A stretch of DNA of 63,684 nucleotides, from positions 1 to 63,684 of the forward strand of contig NZ_SEMD01000018.1 of NCBI RefSeq assembly GCF_004153165.1, written 5' to 3'. A program made the translations under genes and the position numbers. The DNA comes from Sporolactobacillus sp. THM7-4. GTDB taxonomy: Bacteria > Bacillota > Bacilli > Bacillales > Sporolactobacillaceae. Below, piece by piece: positions 53,517 to 63,557 of this stretch (the stretch's first letter is position 1; every line of letters begins with the position of its first letter). The notes beneath the pieces are model-generated. The model saw only the letters and a list, made by a program, of their open reading frames with translations, was not told the origin of the DNA and ran no database searches.

Positions 53517-53939
53517 GTGGCAGACACGGGCAGGGAAGATCTAATTGCTAAACTGGAGAAAGAATTCAGCATTATCATCCGGCGGTTTCGTAAAGAAATA
53601 AATGAACTCCACGGTGAGGAATTAAGTGGCCATGAGTTTGTTTTTCTGGCCTACCTGGTACAGAATCAGCCTCAGATCGCTTCTTCGATAGCAAAACACT
53701 TTGAGGTCACTGCAAGCTATGCGACAATGGTCGTTGACAAACTGATTAATAAAGGATTCGTTCATCGTGAACGCTCACAAAAAGACAGACGCATTATTCA
53801 GCTCACTGTAACGGAAAAAGGTGCGGCTTTATACAATAAATTAAGAAGAGTCCGGCGCAAGTGTATCAATCGAACGTTTCAAAATATCAGTGATCAGGAG
53901 CTCCAATTGCTGACTGATCTGCTGGCTAAATTGATTTAA
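53517..53939 (+). CDS. MarR-family transcriptional repressor
   Basis: This 140-residue winged-helix protein has IASSIAKHFEVTASYATMVV followed by DKLINKGFVHRERSQKDRR, the MarR recognition helix and wing. It is the last gene of the efflux operon. The GTG start has only a weak ribosome site. It probably binds the palindrome at 50845. Confidence 0.9.
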   Translation: MADTGREDLIAKLEKEFSIIIRRFRKEINELHGEELSGHEFVFLAYLVQNQPQIASSIAKHFEVTASYATMVVDKLINKGFVHRERSQKDRRIIQLTVTEKGAALYNKLRRVRRKCINRTFQNISDQELQLLTDLLAKLI

Positions 53940-53949
53940 TTTGTCTGAA

Positions 53950-53980
53950 CGAGTACCGTGAAAAAGGGTGCTCGTTTTTT
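53950..53980 (+). terminator. Terminator of the efflux operon
   Basis: CGAGTACC (53950-53957) and GGTGCTCG (53967-53974) pair with one G-T, followed by six T residues. Confidence 0.85.
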
Positions 53981-54302
53981 GAGTTCGGGGGATCCAGAGA
54001 TGGCGTTGCCGCCAGGTGCTTTTTGAAATTGTGCAGCGGTGAGAACAATCTATAGTGTAAACGGATCCGCGGTTCATGTTTATCATGATTTAATTTTGGT
54101 GATGACTGGATCAAACGGCTCCCCGATAGATCAATGAGATTTGAAACGCTGGCGGACAGCAAAGAGAAACAGTATACGACCATTATGATTGATTAATCGG
54201 CAAAATCATGATTTCTGAGCAAAGTGAAAGGGACAATGGGCATCACAAAAAAGGTTCAGAACCATCAATACCGTTAGTCAATGAGACAAGGAGCGTGGGA
54301 TA
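53981..54302. other. Gene-free stretch upstream of the glycosyltransferase gene
   Basis: About 320 bases with no convincing gene. No clear promoter was recognised. Confidence 0.4.
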
Positions 54303-55292
54303 TTGGATAGCCAATTGCCATTACTGGCCATTGTCGTGCCTTGCTATAATGAAGAGGCTGTTCTGGAAGAAACGACAAAAGAACTGACCCGTATTATGGA
54401 GCAGCTCGTTCAGGAGAAAAAGATTAGCCGGAACAGTATGATCCTGTACGTTGATGATGGAAGTAAAGATAGCACCTGGGCGATCATTGAACGGAAAACA
54501 ATGGACAATCCGTTTGTCCAGGGGTTGAAACTGAGCAGGAATTTCGGACACCAGGGCGCACTCATTGCCGGCATGGAAACAGCGGATTCATTTGCGGATT
54601 GTGTGATTACGATTGATGCCGACCTGCAGGACGATGTTCAGGCCATTTATGCGTTCATTGACAAATATCATCAAGGGTATGATCTTGTCTATGGTGTCAG
54701 GAATAAACGTGAAACGGACACGTTCTTCAAGAGAAATACGGCACTCGCTTTTTATAAACTCATGGGTAAAATGGGTGTTCATCTGGTTCCCAACCATGCC
54801 GATTACCGGTTAATGAGTAAGAGAGTGTTGGACGAGTTTGTTAAATATCAGGAAGAAAATATTTTTATCCGCGGGATCGTTCCGCTTTTGGGATTCAAAT
54901 CAGCAAAAGTTTATTATGACCGCAAGGAGCGATTTGCAGGAGAATCCAAATACCCTTTAAAGAAAATGATTTCTTTTGCCATCGACGGGATTACTTCATT
55001 TAGTATTGTACCGATCAAACTGGTGACCTGTATCGGATTTTTCATCGTAATGCTTGGAGCGCTTGTTGCAGCCTATTCACTGATTGTCTGGCTTCTGAAC
55101 CATACCATCAGCGGTTGGACGTCGTTGATGCTCTCCATTTGGATCATCGGCGGAATGCAGCTCATTGCCATCGGAGTAATCGGGGAATATATCGGCAAGA
55201 TATTTAAAGAGACAAAAAACAGGCCCAGATATACGATCGAGCGGAATACAACAATGAATATTAAGGAAAAGGAACCTATGACTCATGGATAA
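54303..55292 (+). CDS. GtrB-type family 2 glycosyltransferase
   Basis: This 329-residue enzyme has a GT2 domain (about 8-230) with VVPCYNEE, VDDGSKDSTW and the DxD motif in DADLQDD. Two C-terminal membrane helices follow. Such proteins transfer a sugar to undecaprenyl phosphate for modification of wall polymers. A TTG start lies behind AAGGAG. It overlaps the GtrA-type gene by eight bases, so the two act together. Confidence 0.9.
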   Translation: MDSQLPLLAIVVPCYNEEAVLEETTKELTRIMEQLVQEKKISRNSMILYVDDGSKDSTWAIIERKTMDNPFVQGLKLSRNFGHQGALIAGMETADSFADCVITIDADLQDDVQAIYAFIDKYHQGYDLVYGVRNKRETDTFFKRNTALAFYKLMGKMGVHLVPNHADYRLMSKRVLDEFVKYQEENIFIRGIVPLLGFKSAKVYYDRKERFAGESKYPLKKMISFAIDGITSFSIVPIKLVTCIGFFIVMLGALVAAYSLIVWLLNHTISGWTSLMLSIWIIGGMQLIAIGVIGEYIGKIFKETKNRPRYTIERNTTMNIKEKEPMTHG

Positions 55293-55716
55293 CTCACAAT
55301 CACGGATGAATCATGAAGAAAAAGTAAAATCAGCTGAACGGAATCCTTATCTGTGGATAAAACAAGCGGTCATGTTCAGCATGGTCGGGGTCATGAATAC
55401 AGCGATCGACTTTGCCGTCTTTTTTTTACTGACACAATTTGTTTCCATGTATTATGCATTCGCCCAGATCCTCTCATACGGGGCAGGGATGCTCAACAGT
55501 TATCTGTGGAATGCCAGGGTCACTTTTTCGATATCGGAAAAAACAAAATCCAGGTTTTATAAATTTGTGATCCTGAACCTGTCCGTTTTGCTCGTGACGC
55601 TGTTCATGATGCACAGCCTGCTGTTTCTTCCGTTGTACATCAATAAGCTCTTCAGCACACTTATCGGACTTGGGGTTAATTTTATACTGAGCAAGCTCTG
55701 GGTATTTAAAGCTTAA
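55285..55716 (+). CDS. GtrA-family membrane protein, probable lipid-linked sugar flippase
   Basis: This 143-residue protein has four membrane helices and the GtrA pattern VGVMNTAIDFAVFFLL and SYGAGMLNSYLWNARVTF. It is thought to flip the lipid-linked sugar made by the GtrB partner. The gene overlaps the glycosyltransferase gene. Confidence 0.88.
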   Translation: MDNSQSRMNHEEKVKSAERNPYLWIKQAVMFSMVGVMNTAIDFAVFFLLTQFVSMYYAFAQILSYGAGMLNSYLWNARVTFSISEKTKSRFYKFVILNLSVLLVTLFMMHSLLFLPLYINKLFSTLIGLGVNFILSKLWVFKA

Positions 55717-55810
55717 TCCCTTTTACATGGATGATGAGTGAACGCTCTACATTTGAATAGAATCATTTCAAAAAATGTTCAAATAATGACGCCCACTATA
55801 TTTTTAAATG

Positions 55811-55836
55811 GGTTAACATTGTAATATTCGTGGTAT
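55811..55836 (+). promoter_or_regulatory. Candidate general-stress (sigma-B-like) promoter of the uspA-type gene
   Basis: GGTTAA (55811-55816) and TGGTAT (55831-55836) are 14 bases apart, each one base from the sigma-B consensus GTTTAA-N12-14-GGGTAT. A sigma-A reading (TATAAA at 55834) is also possible. Confidence 0.3.
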
Positions 55837-55891
55837 AAAATAGTAATGTAAAGGTTTGATGAAATCATGCAGGGGAAGGTTGGTGGTGAGC

Positions 55892-56329
55892 ATGTATAAG
55901 ATTCTGGTACCGGTTGATGGGTCAGAACCTGCTTCACGGGCATTAAAGGAAGCGCTTGCTCTTGCGGAAGGAAAAAAAGATCCGGAGATTACATTAATGT
56001 ATGTCAGCCCGTCTCCCGTCTATTTTCCATATTACTCGATGGTCGGACCATCTTTGGATGCTGATGCAAAAGAAGTGGAAGAAAAACAGGGCAATGAAAT
56101 GCTTGATTCATTAATTCAAAAAGAGTCGAAAAATTCAAAGGCAAAATTTGTAAAAAAACATCTTTACGGTATTGCCGCACAGGAAATCACCGATTATGCC
56201 AATGATACGAAAACGGACATGATTGTGATGGGCAATCGGGGATTAGGTGCTTTCGGACAGGCTATCCTCGGAAGTGTCAGCAATAAGGTTCTTCATCTGG
56301 CCAATTGTCCGGTAATGATTGTCAAATAA
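55892..56329 (+). CDS. UspA-family universal stress protein
   Basis: This 145-residue protein has MYKILVPVDGSEPASRALK at its start and the ATP-binding motif GNRGLGAFGQAILGSVSNKV near its end. USPs bind ATP and help survival under stress. The ATG at 55892 matches the family start. A terminator follows. Confidence 0.9.
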   Translation: MYKILVPVDGSEPASRALKEALALAEGKKDPEITLMYVSPSPVYFPYYSMVGPSLDADAKEVEEKQGNEMLDSLIQKESKNSKAKFVKKHLYGIAAQEITDYANDTKTDMIVMGNRGLGAFGQAILGSVSNKVLHLANCPVMIVK

Positions 56330-56353
56330 GAACGATCAGGCTGAATGAACCAG

Positions 56354-56385
56354 GGCTCTTGTGCAAATATGCTCAAGAGCCTTTT
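56354..56385 (+). terminator. Terminator after the uspA-type gene
   Basis: GGCTCTTG (56354-56361) and CAAGAGCC (56374-56381) form a perfect stem, followed by TTTT. Confidence 0.75.
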
Positions 56386-56540
56386 CAATTGATTTCAGCC
56401 GATATGAATGATAAAATCCATTAAAATTAAGATTTCCGCTGATGATTGAATGATTGAAAGAAGAAAAAGGGTATAGATAATCAGAACGGATCGAAAAACG
56501 GTCTGTGAAAAATTTTTTGTAATGTTTTTTGATAAAACAC

Positions 56541-56596
56541 TTGAAAGTCAAAGAAGGTCAGACTATAATAAAGACACAAGGTCAAAGATGGTCAAA
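56541..56596 (+). promoter_or_regulatory. clpE promoter with two CtsR boxes
   Basis: TTGAAA (56541-56546) and TATAAT (56564-56569) are exactly 17 bases apart. AGTCAAAGAAGGTCAGA (56546-56562) fills the spacer, and GGTCAAAGATGGTCAAA (56580-56596), a perfect CtsR heptad repeat, covers the start-site region. CtsR would repress at normal temperature. Confidence 0.92.
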
Positions 56597-56655
56597 CGCA
56601 TTAAGGCTTGTCCATCGGAAGCCCGGACAAATCAGGCATTAAGGAGGCATGATTT

Positions 56656-58854
56656 ATGCTCTGTGATAAATGTAAAACCAATCCGGCGGTAATTGAAATG
56701 AATATTATCGTCAATGGTGAACAGAAACATTTGCACTTATGTGAGGAATGTTATTCGGAAATAAAAAATAGTTTTGGCATGTCCTCGTTCTTCCAGAGCG
56801 CGGGATCGCCTTTTGATGATTTCTTTAAAAGTCTGATGCAGCCTTCGTTTGCTGCAAGGGAAAATAAGGCGCAGGAAAACGGAATGGACTTCGATGGTAT
56901 GCAGGGTCGTCCGATGGGCGGTCGAGGCGGCAGGCGCGGCGGATTTCTTGATCAGGTGGGACGTAATCTGACAGAAGCAGCCCGTCAAGGCAGAATCGAT
57001 CCCGTTATCGGCCGTGATCGCGAAGTTCAGCTCGTTATTGAGACGCTGAACCGCCGCAATAAGAACAATCCGGTTCTGATCGGTGAACCTGGTGTCGGTA
57101 AGACAGCGATCGCAGAGGGACTGGCACTTAAAATCGTCGAAGGTCAGGTGCCTGCTAAGCTCGCCAATAAAGAAATTTACTTGATTGACGTATCGTCCCT
57201 TGTTGCGGGAACCGGAATCAGAGGGCAATTTGAGCAGCGGATGAAACAGCTGCTTACTGAACTGGAGAAACGCAAGAACATAATCGTCTTTATTGATGAA
57301 GTTCATTTACTGGTTGGTGCCGGATCGGCAGAAGGTGGATCAATGGATGCAGGAAACATCCTTAAACCGGCTCTTGCCCGCGGAGAGCTGCAGATCATTG
57401 GCGCTACAACGCTGAAAGAGTACCGTAAGATTGAAAAGGATGCAGCTCTTGAACGCCGGTTCCAGCCGATTATCGTCAATGAACCGACTCAGGAACAGAC
57501 GATTAACATTCTTAAAGGAATTCAGTCCAAATACGAGAAATATCATCATGTTCATTATACGGATGATGCGATCAAAGCATGTGTTGAACTTTCGGCGCGG
57601 TACATTCAGGACCGTTTCCTTCCTGACAAGGCAATTGACCTGATGGACGAAGCGGGTTCTAAAATGAACCTCAGTCTGACACCGGTCGATACAGAAAGTG
57701 TAAAGAAAAAGATCGAACAGATTACTGCTGCAAAAGAAGAAGCGACAAAAAATGAAAACTTCGAGCAGGCGGCAAAGCTTCGCGATCAGGAATACGCTTA
57801 TAAGAAACAGCTCGAACAGCTTGAAAAAATCAAGGCTAATGGTCAGGAACCGCCGGTCGCCGGTAAGGAAGCAGTTGTTGATGCTAATCTGATCCAGCAA
57901 ATTGTTGAGACCCGCACAGGTATCCCTGTTCGAAAACTGCAAAGCGATGAGCAGAATAAAATGAAATACCTGGCTGACCGTCTCAACGCAAAAGTTGTCG
58001 GACAGAAAGAAGCAGTTGAAAAAGTGGCGAGAGCGATCCGCCGAAACCGTACAGGTTTCCGTAAGTCGACTCGTCCAATCGGATCGTTCCTTTTTGTCGG
58101 TCCTACCGGTGTAGGTAAGACGGAACTCGCAAAGACGCTTGCCGATGAGATGTTTGGCGATCGGGAAGCCATGATTCGTCTCGATATGAGTGAATATATG
58201 GAAAAACACTCGGTATCCAAGCTGATTGGATCGCCTCCGGGCTATGTCGGCCATGACGAGGCCGGCCAGCTGACGGAAAAAGTCCGTCGCAAACCGTACA
58301 GCATCATTCTCGTCGACGAAATTGAAAAGGCGCATCCGGATGTGGCTCATATGTTCCTGCAGATTCTTGATGACGGCCGTCTGACGGATAGCCAGGGGCG
58401 GACGGTAAGTTTCAAAGATACTGTCATTATCATGACCAGCAACGCTGGAATCAGTAACAGAACGGCAACGGTTGGGTTTGGTAGCACAGACTCCCGGGAT
58501 GACATGATTAAGCAGCTTGAGAATTACTTCCAGCCTGAGTTCCTCAACCGTTTCGACGCGATTGTGAAATTCAATTCACTGAGCAAAGAAAATCTGCTTG
58601 AAATTGTTGATTTGATGCTCAATGATATTAAAGAAGCAGCGAAGAAACAAGGTATTGAACTGACCGTAACGGATGCCGCAAAGAAGAAACTGGCGGAACT
58701 TGGATTTAATCCGGAGTTCGGGGCTCGTCCTCTAAGACGTGTCATGGAAGAAAAAGTTGAAGACGGCATTTCAGAATGGCTGCTGGATCATGATCAAGCT
58801 AAGAAAATAACAATAGACATGGTTGATGGCGATATCAAGGTTGTCGGTGAATAA
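56656..58854 (+). CDS. clpE: ATP-dependent Clp protease ATPase subunit ClpE
   Basis: This 732-residue HSP100 unfoldase has an N-terminal zinc finger (C3-x2-C6 and C29-x2-C32) that separates ClpE from ClpC. Two AAA+ modules follow, with GEPGVGKT and GPTGVGKT as Walker A, and a UVR-like coiled middle around [20 protein letters not shown]. It works with ClpP on misfolded proteins during heat and disulfide stress. AAGGAGG precedes the ATG. Two CtsR boxes control it; ctsR itself is not in the window. Confidence 0.95.
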   Translation: MLCDKCKTNPAVIEMNIIVNGEQKHLHLCEECYSEIKNSFGMSSFFQSAGSPFDDFFKSLMQPSFAARENKAQENGMDFDGMQGRPMGGRGGRRGGFLDQVGRNLTEAARQGRIDPVIGRDREVQLVIETLNRRNKNNPVLIGEPGVGKTAIAEGLALKIVEGQVPAKLANKEIYLIDVSSLVAGTGIRGQFEQRMKQLLTELEKRKNIIVFIDEVHLLVGAGSAEGGSMDAGNILKPALARGELQIIGATTLKEYRKIEKDAALERRFQPIIVNEPTQEQTINILKGIQSKYEKYHHVHYTDDAIKACVELSARYIQDRFLPDKAIDLMDEAGSKMNLSLTPVDTESVKKKIEQITAAKEEATKNENFEQAAKLRDQEYAYKKQLEQLEKIKANGQEPPVAGKEAVVDANLIQQIVETRTGIPVRKLQSDEQNKMKYLADRLNAKVVGQKEAVEKVARAIRRNRTGFRKSTRPIGSFLFVGPTGVGKTELAKTLADEMFGDREAMIRLDMSEYMEKHSVSKLIGSPPGYVGHDEAGQLTEKVRRKPYSIILVDEIEKAHPDVAHMFLQILDDGRLTDSQGRTVSFKDTVIIMTSNAGISNRTATVGFGSTDSRDDMIKQLENYFQPEFLNRFDAIVKFNSLSKENLLEIVDLMLNDIKEAAKKQGIELTVTDAAKKKLAELGFNPEFGARPLRRVMEEKVEDGISEWLLDHDQAKKITIDMVDGDIKVVGE

Positions 58855-58887
58855 GTTCAGCCCTGAATCACTGACCATTTAGAAGCG

Positions 58888-58918
58888 GAGTTCTCCATTG
58901 TGGGAGAACTCTTTTTTT
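58888..58918 (+). terminator. Terminator after clpE
   Basis: GAGTTCTCC (58888-58896) and GGAGAACTC (58903-58911) are perfectly complementary, followed by seven T residues. Confidence 0.9.
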
Positions 58919-58975
58919 AATGCACCTTAAAAGTCTTCCGGGAAAAACTTGACACATACCTGATTGACAGGAACA

Positions 58976-59004
58976 TTGACAGACTGAAAAAAAAGTGGCA
59001 AAAT
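58976..59004 (+). promoter_or_regulatory. tyrS promoter
   Basis: A perfect TTGACA (58976-58981) is 17 bases from CAAAAT (58999-59004). It lies just before the T-box leader. Two more TTGAC motifs lie upstream. Confidence 0.6.
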
Positions 59005-59034
59005 ATCAATACTCACTAAATCATTTTACAAAGA

Positions 59035-59265
59035 TAAGCAATGATGGGATTAAGTAGCCACCGTAACCGTTTTTCAGAGAACTGACGGATGGTGCAAGTC
59101 AGTAGCGGACGGAAAAGCGAATTACCTCCCGGAGCATCTTCCGTGAAAAGATCAGTAGCGGAAGACGGTTATCGCCGTTATGAAAATCAAGATGCTGCCA
59201 TATTCCGGCAGCGACAAGGATGGTACCGTGCGAAAGCGCTCCTTACTGGAGGGCTTTTTTATTTT
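59035..59265 (+). promoter_or_regulatory. Tyrosine T-box riboswitch
   Basis: The T-box sequence AAGGATGGTACCGTGCGAA lies at 59216-59234. The preceding leader has the stem I signals AGTAGCC, GGATGGTGCAAGTC and AGTAGCGG. TAC at 59123-59125 is the likely tyrosine specifier codon. The TGGT in the T-box would pair with ACCA of tRNA-Tyr. Uncharged tRNA-Tyr would favour the antiterminator and read-through into tyrS. Confidence 0.88.
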
Positions 59266-59270
59266 TTCTC
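59236..59270 (+). terminator. Regulated terminator of the T-box leader
   Basis: GC-CTCC (59236-59242) pairs with GGAG-GC (59248-59254), with a run of T after it. It overlaps the 3-prime part of the T-box sequence, as needed for a switch. Confidence 0.8.
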
Positions 59271-59341
59271 AGGCAAAGTTAAACGATGCTGTTGATTTTA
59301 ATTCAAAATAACGACATATAACTTCGGAAGGTGTGACAGAA

Positions 59342-60592
59342 ATGGATATTGTAGATGACTTAAAATACAGGGGCCTGATCAATCAGGTCACCGACGAGGA
59401 GGGACTGAGAAAGGCACTTCAGAAGCCGATAACCTTTTACTGCGGATTCGATGCGACAGGAGACAGCCTTCATGTTGGACATTTACTGATTATCGTAATT
59501 ATGATGCGGTTGCAAAAAGAAGGGCATCATCCGATTGCACTGGTTGGCGGCGGTACGGGGATGATCGGCGATCCAAGCGGGCGGTCAACGGAGCGTCAGC
59601 TGAATACGCCGGAAGTCGTTGAAGGCTATGCCGACAGTATTCGCAGGCAGCTGTCGCGGTTTCTCGACTTTGAGCATGGAAAGGCGACAATTGCTAATAA
59701 TATAGAATGGCTCGGAAATTTGTCGACGATCACTTTTCTGCGTGATGTCGGGAAACATTTTTCCCTTAATTACATGCTGGCCAAGGATTCGGTTCAGTCG
59801 CGAATGGAGTCCGGTATATCTTTCACGGAATTCTCTTATATGCTGCTGCAAGCTTTTGATTATCTGAACCTGTACGAAAAGAAAGGCTGCAGGCTGGAAA
59901 TAGGCGGGAGCGATCAATGGGGGAATATTACTGCAGGACTCGAACTGATTCGCAGGCGGGGGCATGAGGATCCTGTATTCGGACTCACATTTCCATTGAT
60001 CACAAAGAGTGACGGTACAAAATTCGGGAAAACGAGCGGCGGAGCAATATGGCTGGATCCGAACCGGACGACACCGTATGAATGGTATCAATTCTGGATA
60101 AATGCCGCAGATGCCGATGTCATTAATTATCTGAAATATTTCACCTTCCTGTCGAAGGAGCAGATTGAAAATTTATCAGAATCTGTTAAAAACCACCCTG
60201 AAAAAAGAGAAGCCCAGAAGACACTTGCCCGTGAAGTAACGAGACTGGTTCACGGCGAAAAGGCTCTTCATGAAGCGGAACACATATCGGAAGCCTTGTT
60301 CAGCGGAAATGTCGGTCAGTTAACAGCCAGTGAAATCAGGCAAGGGTTCAAGGATGTCCCGACATACGATGCAGTCTCCAGGGAACCTGCAGGGCTGATT
60401 GATCTGATTGTTGCTTCCGGAGTTACAACATCTAAACGTCAGGCACGGGAAGATATAAAAAATGGTGCGATTTATATCAATGGGGAACGGCAAACGGATT
60501 TGAATTATATAGTGACAGATAAGGACCGGATTGACGGAGCCTATATCATTATCAGGCGAGGCAAAAAGAAGTACACACTCATCAAGTATTAA
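59342..60592 (+). CDS. tyrS: Tyrosyl-tRNA synthetase
   Basis: This 416-residue class I synthetase has the HIGH-type motif HVGHLL, the KMSKS-type motif KFGKT and a C-terminal S4 domain from about residue 350. GFDATGDSLH and GGSDQWGNI bind the amino acid. The ATG at 59342 is preferred, with GGAAGG ten bases upstream; a GTG at 59333 nearly touches that site. A T-box controls the gene. Confidence 0.96.
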   Translation: MDIVDDLKYRGLINQVTDEEGLRKALQKPITFYCGFDATGDSLHVGHLLIIVIMMRLQKEGHHPIALVGGGTGMIGDPSGRSTERQLNTPEVVEGYADSIRRQLSRFLDFEHGKATIANNIEWLGNLSTITFLRDVGKHFSLNYMLAKDSVQSRMESGISFTEFSYMLLQAFDYLNLYEKKGCRLEIGGSDQWGNITAGLELIRRRGHEDPVFGLTFPLITKSDGTKFGKTSGGAIWLDPNRTTPYEWYQFWINAADADVINYLKYFTFLSKEQIENLSESVKNHPEKREAQKTLAREVTRLVHGEKALHEAEHISEALFSGNVGQLTASEIRQGFKDVPTYDAVSREPAGLIDLIVASGVTTSKRQAREDIKNGAIYINGERQTDLNYIVTDKDRIDGAYIIIRRGKKKYTLIKY

Positions 60593-60848
60593 CCTGAAGC
60601 CCGAATGTTTCTTCTGAGCGTAAGAACAGATTATCTGTCAAAACCGGCTCTCAGGGATGTCGGTAAATGTATCAATTTGACGGGTTCCTGTCTGATGATT
60701 AGACGAAGAGAATCAGGATTGGTATACTGATTATAGGTTGTTTTTTCCTCGTGTATGAACTGTGAACCGGGGGAAAAAATTAAGATTATCAGATCAGAAA
60801 AAACAGGTATCCAATGAGAACAATCAGCGTTCAAAGGAGGAATGGATA

Positions 60849-61079
60849 ATGGCTTCATCAAAAGGGAACAAGTGCGCTGGATTGAGTGCGAAAGAGCTTT
60901 TTGTAGGAGGAATCATTGGCGGTGCAATCGGCGCGGTAACGGCTTTGCTGCTGGCTCCGAAATCAGGAGAAGAATTTCGAAAAGATTTGAATCTGATGAA
61001 CGCAGTAGATTTGGGCGTCGGTAAAGTAAAACAACTGACTTCGACTCTCATCAGTAAGGAAAGCGAACCATACAGTTAA
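60849..61079 (+). CDS. YtxH-domain small protein
   Basis: This 76-residue protein has a glycine-rich helix, ELFVGGIIGGAIGAVTALL, then LAPKSGEEFRKDL, the YtxH signature. AAAGGAGG lies eight bases before the ATG at 60849. The family is widespread in Bacillales and some members respond to general stress; the function is unknown. Confidence 0.8.
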   Translation: MASSKGNKCAGLSAKELFVGGIIGGAIGAVTALLLAPKSGEEFRKDLNLMNAVDLGVGKVKQLTSTLISKESEPYS

Positions 61080-61102
61080 AACAGGGATTGATGCGTGTTT
61101 TG

Positions 61103-61160
61103 AGGTTCTTTCGGATTAGCTTATTTCAAGCTGGTTTGTCCGAAGGAACCTTATTGTTTT
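61103..61160. terminator. Hairpin terminator between converging genes
   Basis: AGGTTCTTTCGGA (61103-61115) pairs with TCCGAAGGAACCT (61139-61151) with one mismatch; a second small stem lies in the loop. TTGTTTTT follows. Confidence 0.8.
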
Positions 61161-61162
61161 TA

Positions 61163-61858
61163 TTACACCTGATACGTTTCCATTGAGGGCAGTTCCAGGC
61201 AGTTCAGCTGTCCTCCAAAGACGCAGCCACCATCGATGCCGATAATGTTGTTCTCGCCGAAGTAGACATCACTTGTCGGCTGAATGGTCATGGTTGGCGT
61301 ATGACCGAAGATAACCGTTTTGTCTCCGTGATAGCCTTCCAGAAAGGGTCCGCGGATCCACAAAAAGGTCTGCTCGTCTGTATCATCCAGTTTTTTATCC
61401 GGATCAACGCCGGCATGAACGAAGAGATAATGTTCCGTTTCCGCATAGAAGTTCAGGTTCTGAACCCATTCCAGATCATTTTTCAGATCATCCGGCAGAT
61501 CGAAAAAGCCCTGGCTTTTTACATCCTCAAAGACTTTTTTGATCGATACACCGTAACTGGAAAGAGTTTGTGTTCCACCATTTGCCGCCCAGACGGAAAG
61601 AGACTCAGAGTTAAATCGCGTCAGCGCTTTTTCCATCATATCTTCATGATTACCCTTAAGTGTAATTGCTCCTTTTTTTTCGAGTTCCCGGGCTTTTTGA
61701 ATAACGGCTTTCGGATTCTGGCCTCTGTCGACGTAATCGCCCAGAAGGAAAAGGAGATCTTTTTCCGGCTCGTATCTAACCTTATCTAAAAGCTTGTTAA
61801 AAGCATCAATCTGGCCATGCATGTCGCTGATCACAAGCAAACGTCTGACTGTGTACAA
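61163..61858 (-). CDS. Metallophosphoesterase of the PPP/diadenosine tetraphosphatase type
   Basis: This 231-residue phosphatase has the motifs ISDMHGQ, GDYVDRGQNP, LKGNHEDM, VHAGVDP and IFGHTPT. It is related to the PrpE-type enzyme at 29.6 kb but clearly separate. A TTG start lies behind GGGGGAA. The substrate may be a nucleotide or a phosphoprotein. Confidence 0.88.
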   Translation of the reverse strand: MYTVRRLLVISDMHGQIDAFNKLLDKVRYEPEKDLLFLLGDYVDRGQNPKAVIQKARELEKKGAITLKGNHEDMMEKALTRFNSESLSVWAANGGTQTLSSYGVSIKKVFEDVKSQGFFDLPDDLKNDLEWVQNLNFYAETEHYLFVHAGVDPDKKLDDTDEQTFLWIRGPFLEGYHGDKTVIFGHTPTMTIQPTSDVYFGENNIIGIDGGCVFGGQLNCLELPSMETYQV

Positions 61859-61965
61859 GAAATTCCCCCACTTTCTTATTCTATCATAGACATATTACGA
61901 GAAGTTATGCAATCAGCAGAGTGGTATACTGTAAAAATAGATTACTATGAACGGTTGAAATTCGC

Positions 61966-61971
61966 TATAAT
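61966..61971 (+). promoter_or_regulatory. Candidate -10 of fumC
   Basis: TATAAT lies about 115 bases before the start. No good -35 is found 16-18 bases upstream. A second TATACT lies at 61925. Confidence 0.35.
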
Positions 61972-62084
61972 GGTACTGTAAGCGAATACATGATTGTAAC
62001 CGCTGTTATTCATTATATAAGCCTGTTCAAATGCCTGATTGAACAGCTTCTATATAATCCAATTATGCAGAAAGGATGAATGTC

Positions 62085-63473
62085 ATGGAGTATCGCATCG
62101 AACATGATACACTGGGTGAGGTTAAGGTTCCTGCGGACAAATTATGGGCCGCCCAAACGCAGAGAAGTAAGGAAAATTTTCATATTGGCTGGGAAAAAAT
62201 GCCGATGGAGATTATTCATGCGTTTGCTGTTTTGAAGAAAGCAGCTGCGTATACGAATCAGGAACTGGGAAAGCTGGATGAGGAAAAGGCTTCGGCGATT
62301 ATTCAGGCCGCCGATGAAATTATCGAAGGAAAATGGGATGACGAATTCCCCCTGATGGTCTGGCAGACGGGCAGCGGGACACAATCGAATATGAACGTTA
62401 ATGAAGTCATCGCGAGCCGTGCGAATCAGCTGTTAAACGAGAAAGGATCGGATTTAACCGTTCATCCGAACGATGATGTTAACCGGTCGCAGAGCTCTAA
62501 TGATACGTACCCTACAGCCCTTCATATAGCAGCGCTTCTTGCCATTGAGGATCATGTACTGCCTGCCCTCGACGAACTGAAACTGACACTCGATAAAAAA
62601 TCTTCTGAGTTTCAGAACATTATTAAGATTGGAAGGACCCACCTTCAGGATGCAACACCGCTGACATTAGGACAGGAGATCAGCGGCTGGGCGTCCATGC
62701 TTGATCGATCAGGAGCTTTGATTACCGCCTCCGCAGAATATTTGAGGGATCTTGCCATCGGCGGGACGGCAGTTGGTACGGGGCTTAACGCACACCCGCA
62801 ATTCGGGGAGAAAGCCGCGGAGAAAATCAGTGAAATAACGGGAAAACTGTTTCGATCATCAGAGAACAAGTTCCATGCCCTGACGAGTCATGATCAAATA
62901 GTCGCTGTCCATGGTGCACTTAAAGGCCTGGCGGCGGATCTGATGAAGATTGCCAATGACGTGAGATGGCTCGCCAGCGGTCCGCGCTGCGGGATCGGTG
63001 AACTTTCGATTCCGGCAAACGAACCGGGCAGCTCAATTATGCCTGGGAAAGTTAATCCCACTCAGTGCGAGGCGGTGACCATGGTAGCCGTTCAGGTCAT
63101 GGGCAACGACGCTGCGATCGGGTTTGCAGCCAGCCAGGGAAACTTTGAATTGAATGTTTTCAAGCCGGTAATCGGTTATAATTTCCTGCAGTCAGCTAAG
63201 CTGCTTACTGACGTAATGAGATCGTTCAATAAGAATTGTGTTGTCGGCATTGAACCTGTTCGTGAAAAGATCACGGAAAATCTGCATCGCTCTTTGATGC
63301 TGGTCACCGCTTTGAATCCTTATATTGGATATGAAAAGGCTGCAAAGATATCAAAGATGGCTTTTAATGAAGGATTAAGCCTGAAAGAGGCGGCTGTAAA
63401 ATCCGGCATTCTTACAGCCGACCAATTCGATCAATACGTGAAGCCGGAAGAAATGATTGGCCCGAAGGCATAA
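62085..63473 (+). CDS. fumC: Fumarate hydratase class II
   Basis: This 462-residue enzyme interconverts fumarate and malate; the length equals B. subtilis CitG. The superfamily signature [11 protein letters not shown] is near residue 320, with [14 protein letters not shown] and the active-site loop [11 protein letters not shown]. The ATG at 62085 fits the AAAGGATGA spacing; an ATG at 62076 abuts that site. No terminator with a good T-tract is seen before the insertion sequence 84 bases on. Confidence 0.95.
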   Translation: MEYRIEHDTLGEVKVPADKLWAAQTQRSKENFHIGWEKMPMEIIHAFAVLKKAAAYTNQELGKLDEEKASAIIQAADEIIEGKWDDEFPLMVWQTGSGTQSNMNVNEVIASRANQLLNEKGSDLTVHPNDDVNRSQSSNDTYPTALHIAALLAIEDHVLPALDELKLTLDKKSSEFQNIIKIGRTHLQDATPLTLGQEISGWASMLDRSGALITASAEYLRDLAIGGTAVGTGLNAHPQFGEKAAEKISEITGKLFRSSENKFHALTSHDQIVAVHGALKGLAADLMKIANDVRWLASGPRCGIGELSIPANEPGSSIMPGKVNPTQCEAVTMVAVQVMGNDAAIGFAASQGNFELNVFKPVIGYNFLQSAKLLTDVMRSFNKNCVVGIEPVREKITENLHRSLMLVTALNPYIGYEKAAKISKMAFNEGLSLKEAAVKSGILTADQFDQYVKPEEMIGPKA

Positions 63474-63557
63474 TAGATGCTGTTTCAGTGTCCATGCGGC
63501 GGATAAAAAATAAAGCCAGTCCGATCTTTTGATGAACGGATCAAAAAAGCCCCTGTT

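Noticed and set aside
56737-57306. 189-codon frame on the minus strand
   Set aside because: It is antisense to the first part of clpE and has no family features.
57340-58350. 336-codon frame on the minus strand
   Set aside because: It is the complement of clpE, whose protein is full-length and conserved. Codon bias on one strand leaves such frames open.
61301-61789. 162-codon frame on the plus strand
   Set aside because: It is antisense to the metallophosphoesterase gene, which has all catalytic motifs.
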